Below, in pieces: positions 34,319 through 42,112 of a DNA stretch of 64,000 nt. The DNA is taken from the NCBI GenBank assembly GCA_964626965.1, contig CAZVHB010000003.1:24357-88356 (forward strand), given 5' to 3'. Each line of letters starts with the position of its first letter. Within the stretch, counting starts at the first letter, position 1. The notes under the pieces were generated by a model. It worked only from the letters and a program-made list of their open reading frames with translations. It did no database searches and had not been told where the DNA came from. Source of the DNA: CAZEPT01 sp964626965 (GTDB lineage: Bacteria > Patescibacteriota > Minisyncoccia > Phycocordibacterales > UBA9973). Both the position numbers and the translations under genes were made by a program.

Positions 34319-34522
34319 AATATTTAAAATAGAGATTACCTAAAAGATACTTGTCGGAACTAAGTAACAGGCATCAAGATGCATTTAGATTTAAAAAAAT
34401 CAGAATAGCAGGGCGGTGAATATCAAAACATTACCCTTGTGGAGGAATGCACACGATAAATGAAGCTTAGTTTCGACAATACCCAATTGACCCGCAGTAG
34501 TAAACACTGTGGGTTTTTTATT
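34319..34522 (+). ncRNA. Candidate structured RNA of unknown class
   Basis: About 200 nt between a strong promoter and a rho-independent terminator (ACCCGCAGT..ACTGTGGGT plus T6, near 34490-34520). A closing stem TTGTCGGAACTAAG pairs with CTTAGTTTCGACAA, 14 bp with one G-U. Inside are GCATC-aa-GATGC and TGTG-gaggaatg-CACA hairpins. No frame codes through it. It does not show the conserved motifs of RNase P, SRP or tmRNA that I know. A role as a 6S-like or other housekeeping RNA is possible. Confidence 0.6.
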
Positions 34523-34550
34523 TGCTTTTTTATGTTAAACATGTTTTAAT

Positions 34551-35168
34551 GTGTTCAAAATATATACTATGCACCATAAATTTAAACAGAAAGAAATCAA
34601 GGAAATTAGTTCTTTAATTCATGACATCGAAGAAAACTCTGAGGTCAAAAATAAGTTGTTGGATATAATTAGCCGAGCATTCTCACAGAGAAGTTTGGAA
34701 CTTATCCAGCCGGAACAATTTTTAGAAGCACTCCTTGATATTGATGTTATCACACATCAAAACCCAACTCTAGAGGAGTTACGAAAAAAATTCCTATTAA
34801 GTGTTTTTAAGGACACATACTCCGGAGTAATTCAATTTCAAACATTCGAAGAAATTACAAACAAGATTGAGGGTATCAGAGACAAAGCTTGTATAAAAGC
34901 ATGGAGGGTTACTTTAGAAAATTTCAACATGCTAGAAAAAAGCACTTTACGAATGCACAACATAGCGGTGAACATCATTGACCCACAAAAAAAGATTTCA
35001 AACCTATCAGATGCACTGCAAAAATGCAATATAGGTGGGCAAAGTTCACTTATAATCCTTAGAGATTTAGCAAAACTTCTATTGGGACATTCTGTAGGGA
35101 AAACAGAAAGGGATGTTGAAAGAGATGGTCGGAACAAAATAAAGCAAAAACAAAAAGTATTTGCCTAA
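34551..35168 (+). CDS. Hypothetical helical protein
   Basis: 205 residues (or 199 from the second ATG at 34569). Predicted to be mostly helical and charged: FKQKEIKEISSLIHDIEEN, ELIQPEQFLEALLDIDVI, and a basic tail KTERDVERDGRNKIKQKQK. No signal peptide, membrane segment or catalytic motif. I do not recognise the family. It lies between a strongly promoted noncoding RNA and the tmRNA gene, possibly read through from the RNA promoter if its terminator leaks. Confidence 0.55.
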   Translation: MFKIYTMHHKFKQKEIKEISSLIHDIEENSEVKNKLLDIISRAFSQRSLELIQPEQFLEALLDIDVITHQNPTLEELRKKFLLSVFKDTYSGVIQFQTFEEITNKIEGIRDKACIKAWRVTLENFNMLEKSTLRMHNIAVNIIDPQKKISNLSDALQKCNIGGQSSLIILRDLAKLLLGHSVGKTERDVERDGRNKIKQKQKVFA

Positions 35169-35187
35169 AAATCAAACAGACGCAAAG

Positions 35188-35210
35188 GGCTATCGAAAGA
35201 TGGCTTTTTT
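35188..35210 (+). terminator. Terminator of the 34551 gene
   Basis: GGCTATC-gaaa-GATGGCTTTTTTT. A second hairpin, AAAACCTC-ttac-GAGGTTTTT (35233-35253), lies 3' of tmRNA on the other strand. Confidence 0.75.
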
Positions 35211-35260
35211 TATTACCATCTCCACAATTATAAAAACCTCTTACGAGGTTTTTATAATTG

Positions 35261-35649
35261 TGGAGATGGCGGGTTTCGAGCCCGCGTCTAGAAAAGCTCG
35301 CACTATAGGTCTACGTGTGTAGAGTATTTTTTGATTTAACTGTCTATATTCTAAAATAATCAAAATACATAGAGAGCGAGACGAGATTATTTTAAGTAGT
35401 CAGACTCATCACCTCTGACTACCGAGTGAAAGTGTATAAGACCCAATCTCTTCCCTTTCAACCTAAAAGAGGTGAGTCAACGCTCGGCTTATATACTAAG
35501 CAAGAGCGAAAGCAAAGTTCATCTCACTTGCGTAAGGTGACTCTACTGAACCATTTGCGTTTGCATTTGGGTTTTGCATACAGATTACGAGTACATGCTT
35601 CTCGACACGCGTATAGTGTTTGCCAATCTGGCGAAACAAATACATCCCC
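35261..35649 (-). ncRNA. ssrA: tmRNA
   Basis: The minus-strand 5' end GGGGATG pairs with the 3' CATCTCC to form the 7-bp acceptor stem, including the G3-U70 pair that marks alanine acceptance. The T arm GCGGG-CTCGAAA-CCCGC precedes it, and the discriminator is A; CCA is not encoded. Inside is a tag reading frame (35564 to 35496), ANANGSVESPYASEMNFAFALA and a TAG stop, ending in the hydrophobic FAFALA degron. Length is 389 nt. It works with SmpB, encoded at 36209-36652 on the same strand, to free stalled ribosomes. A -10 TATACT lies about 45 nt upstream (35693-35698). Confidence 0.93.
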
Positions 35650-35774
35650 ATATTTTGTTCTTAATGTGCTCCATACAAAAGACGTACATGTCAGTATACC
35701 ATTACACATCAAAAGTAAGAAATCAAAAATTTGCATTATTTTTTTATTTATTGTAAAATAAACAAAAAAATATT

Positions 35775-36161
35775 ATGCTACAGAGTAAATTAACTATTGA
35801 AGAAATTCTCAATCGTTCTTTCATTAACACTGAAAACAGTATTAGGTCATGGAGAAAAGAAACCGGGCGTTGGTTGTCGTATGGCTCTAAATCTGTAAAA
35901 ACAAATTTAGACACACTGATGTCTATTTTTACTAACGATATCCAATGTTTTGCTGATTTAGATCCCAATGATGATGTCATCGCCAGAAAATTGGCGTTTA
36001 AAAAAACTGAGTCACTTTTTAATGCATGGCGGATCGATTTAGATAGCCAGGATTGGTGGTGCTCAACACTCCGTACTCGATTAGATCAAATCCAAATATC
36101 TTTGTCTCAAGACAAAAATGCTTTCTCCAAACTCTCTCAAAAGGCAACGACAGTTACCTAA
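35775..36161 (+). CDS. Hypothetical protein
   Basis: 128 residues, Trp-rich and helical: SIRSWRKETGRWLSYGSKSVKTN and AWRIDLDSQDWWCSTLRTRLDQ. No known motif, signal peptide or membrane segment. It starts after an AT-rich stretch without a clear ribosome-binding site and diverges from tmRNA. A hairpin terminator (36172-36208) follows. Function unknown. Together with the 34551 gene it brackets tmRNA. Confidence 0.5.
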   Translation: MLQSKLTIEEILNRSFINTENSIRSWRKETGRWLSYGSKSVKTNLDTLMSIFTNDIQCFADLDPNDDVIARKLAFKKTESLFNAWRIDLDSQDWWCSTLRTRLDQIQISLSQDKNAFSKLSQKATTVT

Positions 36162-36171
36162 TCTATTACAA

Positions 36172-36208
36172 AAATACTAACACTCTGAAAAGATGCTAGT
36201 ATTTTTTT
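36172..36208. terminator. Terminator between convergent genes
   Basis: AATACTAACACTC-tgaaaa-GATGCTAGTATTTTTTT, imperfect stem with a T tract on the plus strand. Confidence 0.6.
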
Positions 36209-36652
36209 CTATCTCACCTTATAGTCTCTTGCAATACTTCTATCTGTATCTCGTTTCTTAAGCGTCTCTCGTTTGTCATGAGATTTTTTTCCACGACAGA
36301 GCGCTATTTTTACTTTGATCAGATTTTTCTCACCGTACACGACGAGCGGAATAATCGTATTCCCTTTTAGTTCCCCGTCTTTCTCAAGAATACCAATCTG
36401 TTTTTTATGCAACAGAAGTTTTCGTGTTGCGAGTGGGTCATACCCGAGTGGTGTGTTTCCGACTTGATACGGGTCAATCTTCATACCCACAATGTACACC
36501 TCTCCTCCACGGATGAGACACCGTGAACCGACAATAGAAGCTCTCCCATTTTTGACAGATTTTACCTCAAAACCCAAAAGCTTGATCCCCGCTTCATAGG
36601 TATCAAGTATTTCATAGTCGAATCGTGCTTTACTGTTCTCTGCGTACGTCAT
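36209..36652 (-). CDS. smpB: SsrA-binding protein SmpB
   Basis: 147 residues from the ATG at 36652, with TATAAT 7 nt upstream; the longer frame to 36724 is rejected. It has the OB-fold RNA-binding core YEILDTYEAGIKLLGFEVKSVK and GEVYIVGMKIDPYQ. The C-terminal tail KKSHDKRETLKKRDTDRSIARD, which becomes helical in the mRNA channel, is also present. It escorts tmRNA into stalled ribosomes. Divergent from the phosphohexomutase gene, with 37 nt between the two start codons. Confidence 0.97.
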   Translation of the reverse strand: MTYAENSKARFDYEILDTYEAGIKLLGFEVKSVKNGRASIVGSRCLIRGGEVYIVGMKIDPYQVGNTPLGYDPLATRKLLLHKKQIGILEKDGELKGNTIIPLVVYGEKNLIKVKIALCRGKKSHDKRETLKKRDTDRSIARDYKVR

Positions 36653-36689
36653 TATGTCTATTATACAGAAATTATTGTAAAATGGATGA

Positions 36690-38033
36690 ATGCAAGAAAA
36701 TACACCATCTATCAAATTTACCATCTCAGGACTCCGCGGAGTCTGGGGAGAAAATTTAAATGAAACAGTCGCTCGTGAATATATCAGTGCATTTGCAGTC
36801 TTTCTTCAAAAACACGGCGCGAAAAAAATCCTTATCGGTAACGACGCCCGAAAATCTGGTCCTATTATAAAAAGTATTGCGATTGAAATTCTCACGAACG
36901 CTGGTTTTGATATTATCGACACAGGTCTCACTCCAACACCAACGGTACTCTTTCTCGTGCGGACACTCGGTCTCGATGGAGCGATCATGCTCACTGCATC
37001 ACACAACCCACCAGAATATAACGGAATCAAATTTATCACAAACAAAGCACTCTTCACGAGTGCACAAGAAGTTGCGGAGATACAAAGCTACCTCGGACAA
37101 CAATATAATTCAGGACAAACAGGAACAGTCTATGTCGATGACACACTCACACAAAAACACATCGATCATATTCTTAGTCACGTTGATGTCGAACTTATCA
37201 AAAGTAAAAAGTTCACTGTCGTTCTCGATGCTATCAATAGTGTCGGATCTTTTATGGGACCACGACTTCTCGAAGCACTCGGCTGTGCTGTCACAACACT
37301 AAACGCTATTCCTGATGGAAATTTTGCTCACACACCCGAACCACTCGCAGAAAACCTGACAGGACTCGGTGAAAAAGTGCGCGAGACAAAAGCCGATATC
37401 GGCTTTGCACTTGACCCAGATGGTGACCGTCTCGTTGTTTGTGATGAAACAGGAACCGTAGTCTTTGAAGAATACACCCTCTCACTTGCAATCAATGCAG
37501 TGCTGAAAAAAACTCCGGGTGATATCGTTACAAACCTCTCAACAACAAACACCAACAAAGACCTCGTCGAAAAAGTTGGTTTCAAAAACTACCGCACTAA
37601 AGTCGGCGAAGCGAATGTTGTAGAAGGGATCACAAAACACAACGCGGTTATCGGTGGTGAAGGTGGAGGTGGAGTTATTTATCCAAAAGTAAATCTCGCT
37701 CGTGATGGTTTTGTTGGCATAGCGCTCATCCTCGAATCACTCGCACTTGAAAACAAAAATGTTTCTCAGATTATTGATGGTTTTTCAAAATATATTTTCA
37801 TCAAAGAAAAAATGCCGTTTTCTGGTGACCTGAGTGTGGCAATACAAAAAGTAATCGCGCTCTTCCCTGAAGGTATTGCCGACATACAAGACGGACTTCG
37901 TATCGACTTTGCTGACAATTCATGGATTCAGCTTCGCGCATCAAACACCGAGCCAATCATTCGTATTTATGCAGAAGGAAAAAATAGAGAGAGTATTGTA
38001 GAGAAAGTAGAGCTTATGAAGAAAAATTTATAA
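36690..38033 (+). CDS. Phosphoglucosamine/phosphomanno-mutase family enzyme
   Basis: 447 residues, full length. The phosphoserine loop MLTASHNPPEYNGIKF (Ser near 100), the metal loop FALDPDGDRLVV (about 235), the sugar-binding GGEGGGGVIYP (about 323) and the phosphate-binding end LRASNTEPIIRIYAEG are all present. The family interconverts hexose 1- and 6-phosphates. The GEGGGG loop and SNTEP end fit GlmM/ManB-type mutases supplying cell-wall or surface-glycan sugars. Which sugar is used cannot be decided here. Leaderless start (TAAAAT 6 nt before ATG). Confidence 0.9.
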   Translation: MQENTPSIKFTISGLRGVWGENLNETVAREYISAFAVFLQKHGAKKILIGNDARKSGPIIKSIAIEILTNAGFDIIDTGLTPTPTVLFLVRTLGLDGAIMLTASHNPPEYNGIKFITNKALFTSAQEVAEIQSYLGQQYNSGQTGTVYVDDTLTQKHIDHILSHVDVELIKSKKFTVVLDAINSVGSFMGPRLLEALGCAVTTLNAIPDGNFAHTPEPLAENLTGLGEKVRETKADIGFALDPDGDRLVVCDETGTVVFEEYTLSLAINAVLKKTPGDIVTNLSTTNTNKDLVEKVGFKNYRTKVGEANVVEGITKHNAVIGGEGGGGVIYPKVNLARDGFVGIALILESLALENKNVSQIIDGFSKYIFIKEKMPFSGDLSVAIQKVIALFPEGIADIQDGLRIDFADNSWIQLRASNTEPIIRIYAEGKNRESIVEKVELMKKNL

Positions 38034-38088
38034 ATTAAAAAAAACGTTTAATTAAAAACGCTTTTTTGTATCGTATTTCTACCTTGAT

Positions 38089-38451
38089 TTAGGAAAGTGA
38101 TAGTGTTACTGTTTCACAGTAATTAATCCACTCTGACGGCGCTTGTTTTGCGTATCCGATTTCTGTTGGATATGGAGACGGAGGTAAATCACGATCTTCA
38201 ATGATTGCCTCAATCAATGAAACCCAGGCGATAAAGAGCTCGTAACATAGTGCTTCACTGTGACCTCTGTGAGCAAAAGTTTGTAGTTCTTGCGAAATGT
38301 GAGGGAGTGTATCAGTAGGACTTCTTTTTTGTAGTTCCTGTCTTGCCAAAGAACGTGACATCTTGATGGACAAACTATGCACATCATACAAGATGTCATT
38401 TTGATAACGCGCAATGAGGTCGGCGATAGGGGTAAGTTCGGTGATTTCCAT
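38089..38451 (-). CDS. Hypothetical small helical protein
   Basis: 120 residues, predicted all-helical and soluble (ADLIARYQNDILYDVHSLSIK, HISQELQTFAHRGHSEALCYELFIAWVSLIEAI). A four-helix bundle is likely. No catalytic motif recognised. It lies between convergent phosphomutase and truB, in its own unit. Function unknown. Confidence 0.6.
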   Translation of the reverse strand: MEITELTPIADLIARYQNDILYDVHSLSIKMSRSLARQELQKRSPTDTLPHISQELQTFAHRGHSEALCYELFIAWVSLIEAIIEDRDLPPSPYPTEIGYAKQAPSEWINYCETVTLSLS

Positions 38452-38529
38452 ATTTTATTTTTTAGATGGTGAAGAAATTTATACCTACTTTACTTTTCTT
38501 AAGAGCTTTTGTCAATCACTCGTTTTTAC

Positions 38530-39264
38530 CTAATCTCCTACTTTTGTCCTCTTGATTGAAAATGTTGTCATTGGCACTCCGAGTCTTATACCAATATCTG
38601 ACACAAGCTGACGAACATAGGTTCCACTTCCGCATTCGACAACACAAGAAATAAGTTGAAATTCATCTTGTGAAGATTGCAATAAAATATCTTTCCATTT
38701 CATAAGTATTTCTTCTTGCCTGAAATCCCCTACTACTTTTGAAATACGCTCAATAATTTGTTTTTCTAATTCATCTTTTTTAAGTATCACCGCACTAGTA
38801 CACTGAAGTGTATATATCTCAACCTGATGAGTTGGGCTTTCAATAACAGTTCCCTCTCGCGCATACGTGTGAAGCTGTTTTCCATCAACTGTTTTTGAAG
38901 AATACACTGGATAGGATTGTTCTTGTTTACCAATGAAAGAATCTAAAACATTTTTTAAATTTCCTGGATTCCGGATTAAATCCGGAATGACAACAGGGTT
39001 ACCTTTTGTAACTAACCCAAGCAAATCATACGTATCTGTTTCAAAACCAACCAAGATTTCAAACTCATACGTTTTATCAAGCCCGGTGTATTTTTCTTTT
39101 TCTTTACATGCTTCACCTTCAAGGATGATCATAAGTCCTTCCGCCATCGGGTCAAGCCTACCAGCATAGGTCATTGGAATAGTGTTTTCAATTCCCTTCT
39201 CCAAACGAACCCGCTCAAGACACATGAGCGGTGTTTCTCCTAAATTTTTATAAACGATATGCAT
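38530..39264 (-). CDS. truB: tRNA pseudouridine55 synthase TruB
   Basis: 244 residues from the ATG at 39264 (MHIVYKNLGETPL); a TATACT box 8 nt upstream supports it, and the longer frame is rejected. The catalytic motif TYAGRLDPMAEGLMI has the active Asp, and YEFEILVGFETDTYDLLG and CGSGTYVRQLVSDIG are family motifs. It makes pseudouridine 55 in the tRNA T loop. A palindrome inserted in frame adds VVIPDLIRNPG at about residue 95 (see repeat). The C-terminal PUA domain is absent. Confidence 0.93.
   Translation of the reverse strand: MHIVYKNLGETPLMCLERVRLEKGIENTIPMTYAGRLDPMAEGLMIILEGEACKEKEKYTGLDKTYEFEILVGFETDTYDLLGLVTKGNPVVIPDLIRNPGNLKNVLDSFIGKQEQSYPVYSSKTVDGKQLHTYAREGTVIESPTHQVEIYTLQCTSAVILKKDELEKQIIERISKVVGDFRQEEILMKWKDILLQSSQDEFQLISCVVECGSGTYVRQLVSDIGIRLGVPMTTFSIKRTKVGD
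38968..38988. repeat. Perfect 21-bp palindrome inserted in truB
   Basis: ATTCCGGATT-A-AATCCGGAAT, flanked by CCTGG and GACA. It encodes IPDLIRNPG on the truB strand. The CCTGGATTCCGG..CCGGAATGACA form is a widespread bacterial interspersed palindrome that is tolerated inside reading frames. Confidence 0.75.
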
Positions 39265-39320
39265 ACGCGCCAAGTATACTATACTATCTTTATTTTTCGA
39301 CACTCTACCCTTTGACCACA

Positions 39321-39438
39321 AGCGGGCGAAGCCCGCACACCCCTCCCCCTCAAGCGACACAAAAATACGCTTATTATGTTGTCTGGCCTCGTCTCGAGGA
39401 GAACCGAGGACAACATAATGAGCATATTTTTGTGTCGC
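39321..39438. repeat. Large 30-bp hairpin between truB and infC
   Basis: Arms at 39354-39383 and 39409-39438 are complementary over 30 bp with two non-Watson-Crick positions. The 25-nt loop itself contains CCTCG/CGAGG. A smaller perfect hairpin, GCGGGC-gaa-GCCCGC, lies beside it at 39321-39337. It ends 10 nt before the infC -35 box. It is either an intergenic insertion element or a strong transcription barrier between divergent genes. Confidence 0.75.
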
Positions 39439-39447
39439 GATCTTTTT

Positions 39448-39476
39448 TTGACATTTTCCCAGAAAAAAGCTATGAT
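39448..39476 (+). promoter_or_regulatory. infC operon promoter
   Basis: TTGACA (39448-39453), a 17-nt spacer and TATGAT (39471-39476). Transcription should start near 39483, downstream of the in-frame ATG at 39472, which therefore cannot be the start codon on this mRNA. Confidence 0.75.
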
Positions 39477-39534
39477 AGGTCTATTCGTAACTCGTTCGAT
39501 CTACTTAAAGAATGCCGTTACAAATTCACAATTT

Positions 39535-40095
39535 TTGAAAGAAAGAATCAACCAACAAATACGCGCCAAAGAAGTGCGTGTCATAGGACCGGATGGTGAG
39601 AATATTGGAGTTTTTCCAATAGAAGAAGCATTAAAACAAGCAGAAATGCAGGGACTTGATCTTATTGAAATTGGCCCAAATGCGACACCACCCATTGTGA
39701 AAATAATGGAATTTGGTAAGTATCAGTATGAACTAGCAAAAAAGCAAAAGAAAATGAAAGCTGGTTCAAAAACTACTGAAACCAAAGCAATCCAAGTAAA
39801 ACCAGGTACAGGTGATCATGATCTTGCGCTCAAAGCAAAGAAAGCGTCAGAGTGGCTTACAGAAGGACACCGTATCAAAGTTGAACTCTTTCTTCCTGGG
39901 AGAAGTAAGTACATTAATGAAGACTTTCTTAAAGCAAGACTTCAAAAGATACTCACACTCATCAGTGAGCCACATAAAGTGGCAGAAGAACTCAAAAGAG
40001 GCCCTAAAGGATTCTTGGTTACCATTGAACGAGACAGTAGTAAGAAAAAAGTAGAAAAAGAAGTAGTAGACACAGAAACAAGTACCGCGCTTTAA
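39535..40095 (+). CDS. infC: Translation initiation factor IF-3
   Basis: About 187 residues. N-terminal domain NQQIRAKEVRVIGPDGENIG and MQGLDLIEIGPNATPPIVKIMEFGKY, then a Lys-rich linker. C-terminal domain: KAIQVKPGTGDHDLALKAKK, HRIKVELFLPGRSKYI and VAEELKRGPKGFLVTIE. IF-3 keeps ribosomal subunits apart and checks the start codon. The start is uncertain. The upstream ATG lies inside the -10 box, so I place the start at TTG 39535; ATC at 39547 is also possible. A non-AUG start would fit infC autoregulation in other bacteria. It heads the L35-L20 operon. Confidence 0.93.
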   Translation: MKERINQQIRAKEVRVIGPDGENIGVFPIEEALKQAEMQGLDLIEIGPNATPPIVKIMEFGKYQYELAKKQKKMKAGSKTTETKAIQVKPGTGDHDLALKAKKASEWLTEGHRIKVELFLPGRSKYINEDFLKARLQKILTLISEPHKVAEELKRGPKGFLVTIERDSSKKKVEKEVVDTETSTAL

Positions 40096-40130
40096 CGTCG
40101 TCGCACGGCACAGTTCTCAAAATCATATAT

Positions 40131-40316
40131 ATGAAAACAAATAAATCAGTTACAAAAAGATTGAAGATTACATCCACTGGAAAGCTTATGGCTCGAAAAC
40201 CTGGATTTAACCACTTTAATGCAAAACAGAGTCGAACAAAGCAATTAGCTGGACGGAAAGGTGTTGAATTTGCAATGGATGCAAAACTCAAAAACAAACT
40301 TCTCCCTTATTCATAA
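40131..40316 (+). CDS. rpmI: 50S ribosomal protein L35
   Basis: 61 residues, basic, with the family pattern KTNKSVTKRLKITSTGKLMARKPGFNHF cut here to MKTNKSVTKRLKITSTGK and the end LKNKLLPYS. It follows infC by 35 nt and precedes rplT by 12 nt, the universal infC-rpmI-rplT order. Confidence 0.95.
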   Translation: MKTNKSVTKRLKITSTGKLMARKPGFNHFNAKQSRTKQLAGRKGVEFAMDAKLKNKLLPYS

Positions 40317-40328
40317 TAAACCTAGTAT

Positions 40329-40673
40329 ATGTCACGAGTAAAAAGAGGAACAATAAAAAACAAAAAACGTATTAATGTATTGAAGCAGGTAAAAGGTTAC
40401 CGTTTCGGACGAAGTACGAAAGAAGCAGCAGCAAAAGAAGCTATCAACCACGCAGGAACATACGCTTTTGCTCACCGAAAGGACAAGAAGAATGATTTTC
40501 GAACATTGTGGAACATCAAGATTGGTGCAGAAAGTACAAAAGAAGGACTTTCTTACTCAAAATTGATCGCAAAGATGAAAGAAAAAAGTATCCAGCTCGA
40601 CCGAAAGATCCTTGCTGATATTGCAGAAAACAACATCGCAAGTTTCAATAGAATCATTGCGAAGATTAAATAA
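40329..40673 (+). CDS. rplT: 50S ribosomal protein L20
   Basis: 114 residues, basic. It starts SRVKRGTIKNKKRINVLKQV and contains HAGTYAFAHRKDKKNDFRTLW and GLSYSKLIAKMKEKSIQLDR, as in L20. It binds 23S rRNA early in assembly and represses the infC operon in other bacteria. Confidence 0.97.
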   Translation: MSRVKRGTIKNKKRINVLKQVKGYRFGRSTKEAAAKEAINHAGTYAFAHRKDKKNDFRTLWNIKIGAESTKEGLSYSKLIAKMKEKSIQLDRKILADIAENNIASFNRIIAKIK

Positions 40674-40678
40674 TAAAA

Positions 40679-40714
40679 TAAAAAGAGCGCGACCTACGGT
40701 CGCGCTCTTTTTGT
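40679..40714. terminator. Terminator of the infC-rpmI-rplT operon
   Basis: AAAAAGAGCGCGACC-tac-GGTCGCGCTCTTTTT. Confidence 0.9.
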
Positions 40715-40720
40715 ATCTAT

Positions 40721-42100
40721 TTAGAATTCTATATATGCTTTTTCATTCTCAAGCGGTGCAATCGCATCTACTCCGAGCGTATCACGTAAACGTTGTGTGA
40801 GGAAAAATGAAGACTTTGGTTCCCCCATCGCGACGAAAACTTTCTTGAGTGTTTTGGTTGCATCAGATACAAATTCAACAAGGTGATCAGAATCTTTGTG
40901 ACCAGAGTATCCACTAATTTTTTCTACGCGTGCATGCACTGGAATCTTGTCACCAAAGAGATAAATGTACTCTGCTTTATCTTCTATTCTGCGTCCGACT
41001 GTTCCCGCTGACTGGTACCCAATCAACAGAATTGTATTATTTGGATTTGGGAGGTAGTTGTGTTCATGATGCATGACGCGTCCACCATTACTCATACCAG
41101 AGCCTGCGATTACTACTTTTGGAAATGGACTTGTTAAAATATCTTTTGAATCTTCAGTATCGAGTGTAATCTGAAGCCCAGGGAAAGTAAAAATATCATC
41201 CCCTCTTCGAATTTGTTCCTGTGCACTATTATTGAAATACTTAGTGTACTTTCTGTACACATCAGTTACATGAATACCAAGCGGTGAATCCAAAAAGATA
41301 TGCATTTCTGGAATTTGTTTTTTTGAAACAAGCTGGTCTATTTCAAACAAGAGTTCTTGAGTTCGCTCAAGAGAAAATGTCGGGATAACAAGCGCTCCTT
41401 TTCGATTGTAATTTTCCATCAAAAACTTTTTGAGGTTTTCAGTTCGTGCATCTCGAGCTTCATGGTTGCGATCACCGTAGACACTTTCCATAAGCATATA
41501 GTCGATATTAGTAATCTTTTCAGTATCACGAAGGAGTGGTGACGGTGAGTTACCGAGGTCCCCGGTGAAGAGCATTCTTTTTCCATCTCGAGAAAACTCA
41601 ATCATTGCAGATCCGAGAATGTGCCCCGCATCACGAAGGACAACATAGACATCATCCTCAAGCTTAATACCTTGATGGTATTCGAATCCTTCCCATGAGG
41701 TAAATGCTTTTTTGAGATTATCGTGCGTATAGATAGTGTTGAGCGCAAACTCTTCATTATCCCCCAATATCATCATCGTATCAATGAGCATCGGCACAGC
41801 GAGATCTTTTGTTGCATCAGTTGAAATAATACGTCCCCGAAACCCATCGTTTATGAGCTTTGGGATACGTCCGATATGGTCAATATGTGAATGTGTGATA
41901 AAGAGAATATCGATAGAAGCTGGGTCATAGATAAACGGAGCCCAGTTTTTTTCATCAGCGAGTTTGGTTGATTGTTCGAGTCCACAGTCAATTAAAAATT
42001 TCCAGACTTTTCCATTTTTCCCAGGTACTTCAAATAAAAAATTTGCTCCGGTTACAGAGCCCGCTCCTGAACAAAATGTAATGGTCGATGTATTCTTCAT
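40721..42100 (-). CDS. Metallo-beta-lactamase/beta-CASP ribonuclease
   Basis: 459 residues. MBL motif II FITHSHIDHIGRIP (about 70), motif III RDAGHILGSAMIEF, motif IV FTGDLGNSPSPLL; beta-CASP domain with VIPTFSLERTQELLFEI, VIAGSGMSNGGRVMHH and the C-terminal ISGYSGHKD. All metal ligands are present. The family (CPSF73/YSH1-like) cleaves RNA; bacterial forms act as endo- or exonucleases. TATACT lies 6 nt before the ATG (leaderless). Confidence 0.92.
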   Translation of the reverse strand: MKNTSTITFCSGAGSVTGANFLFEVPGKNGKVWKFLIDCGLEQSTKLADEKNWAPFIYDPASIDILFITHSHIDHIGRIPKLINDGFRGRIISTDATKDLAVPMLIDTMMILGDNEEFALNTIYTHDNLKKAFTSWEGFEYHQGIKLEDDVYVVLRDAGHILGSAMIEFSRDGKRMLFTGDLGNSPSPLLRDTEKITNIDYMLMESVYGDRNHEARDARTENLKKFLMENYNRKGALVIPTFSLERTQELLFEIDQLVSKKQIPEMHIFLDSPLGIHVTDVYRKYTKYFNNSAQEQIRRGDDIFTFPGLQITLDTEDSKDILTSPFPKVVIAGSGMSNGGRVMHHEHNYLPNPNNTILLIGYQSAGTVGRRIEDKAEYIYLFGDKIPVHARVEKISGYSGHKDSDHLVEFVSDATKTLKKVFVAMGEPKSSFFLTQRLRDTLGVDAIAPLENEKAYIEF

Positions 42101-42112
42101 GTATAGAGTATA

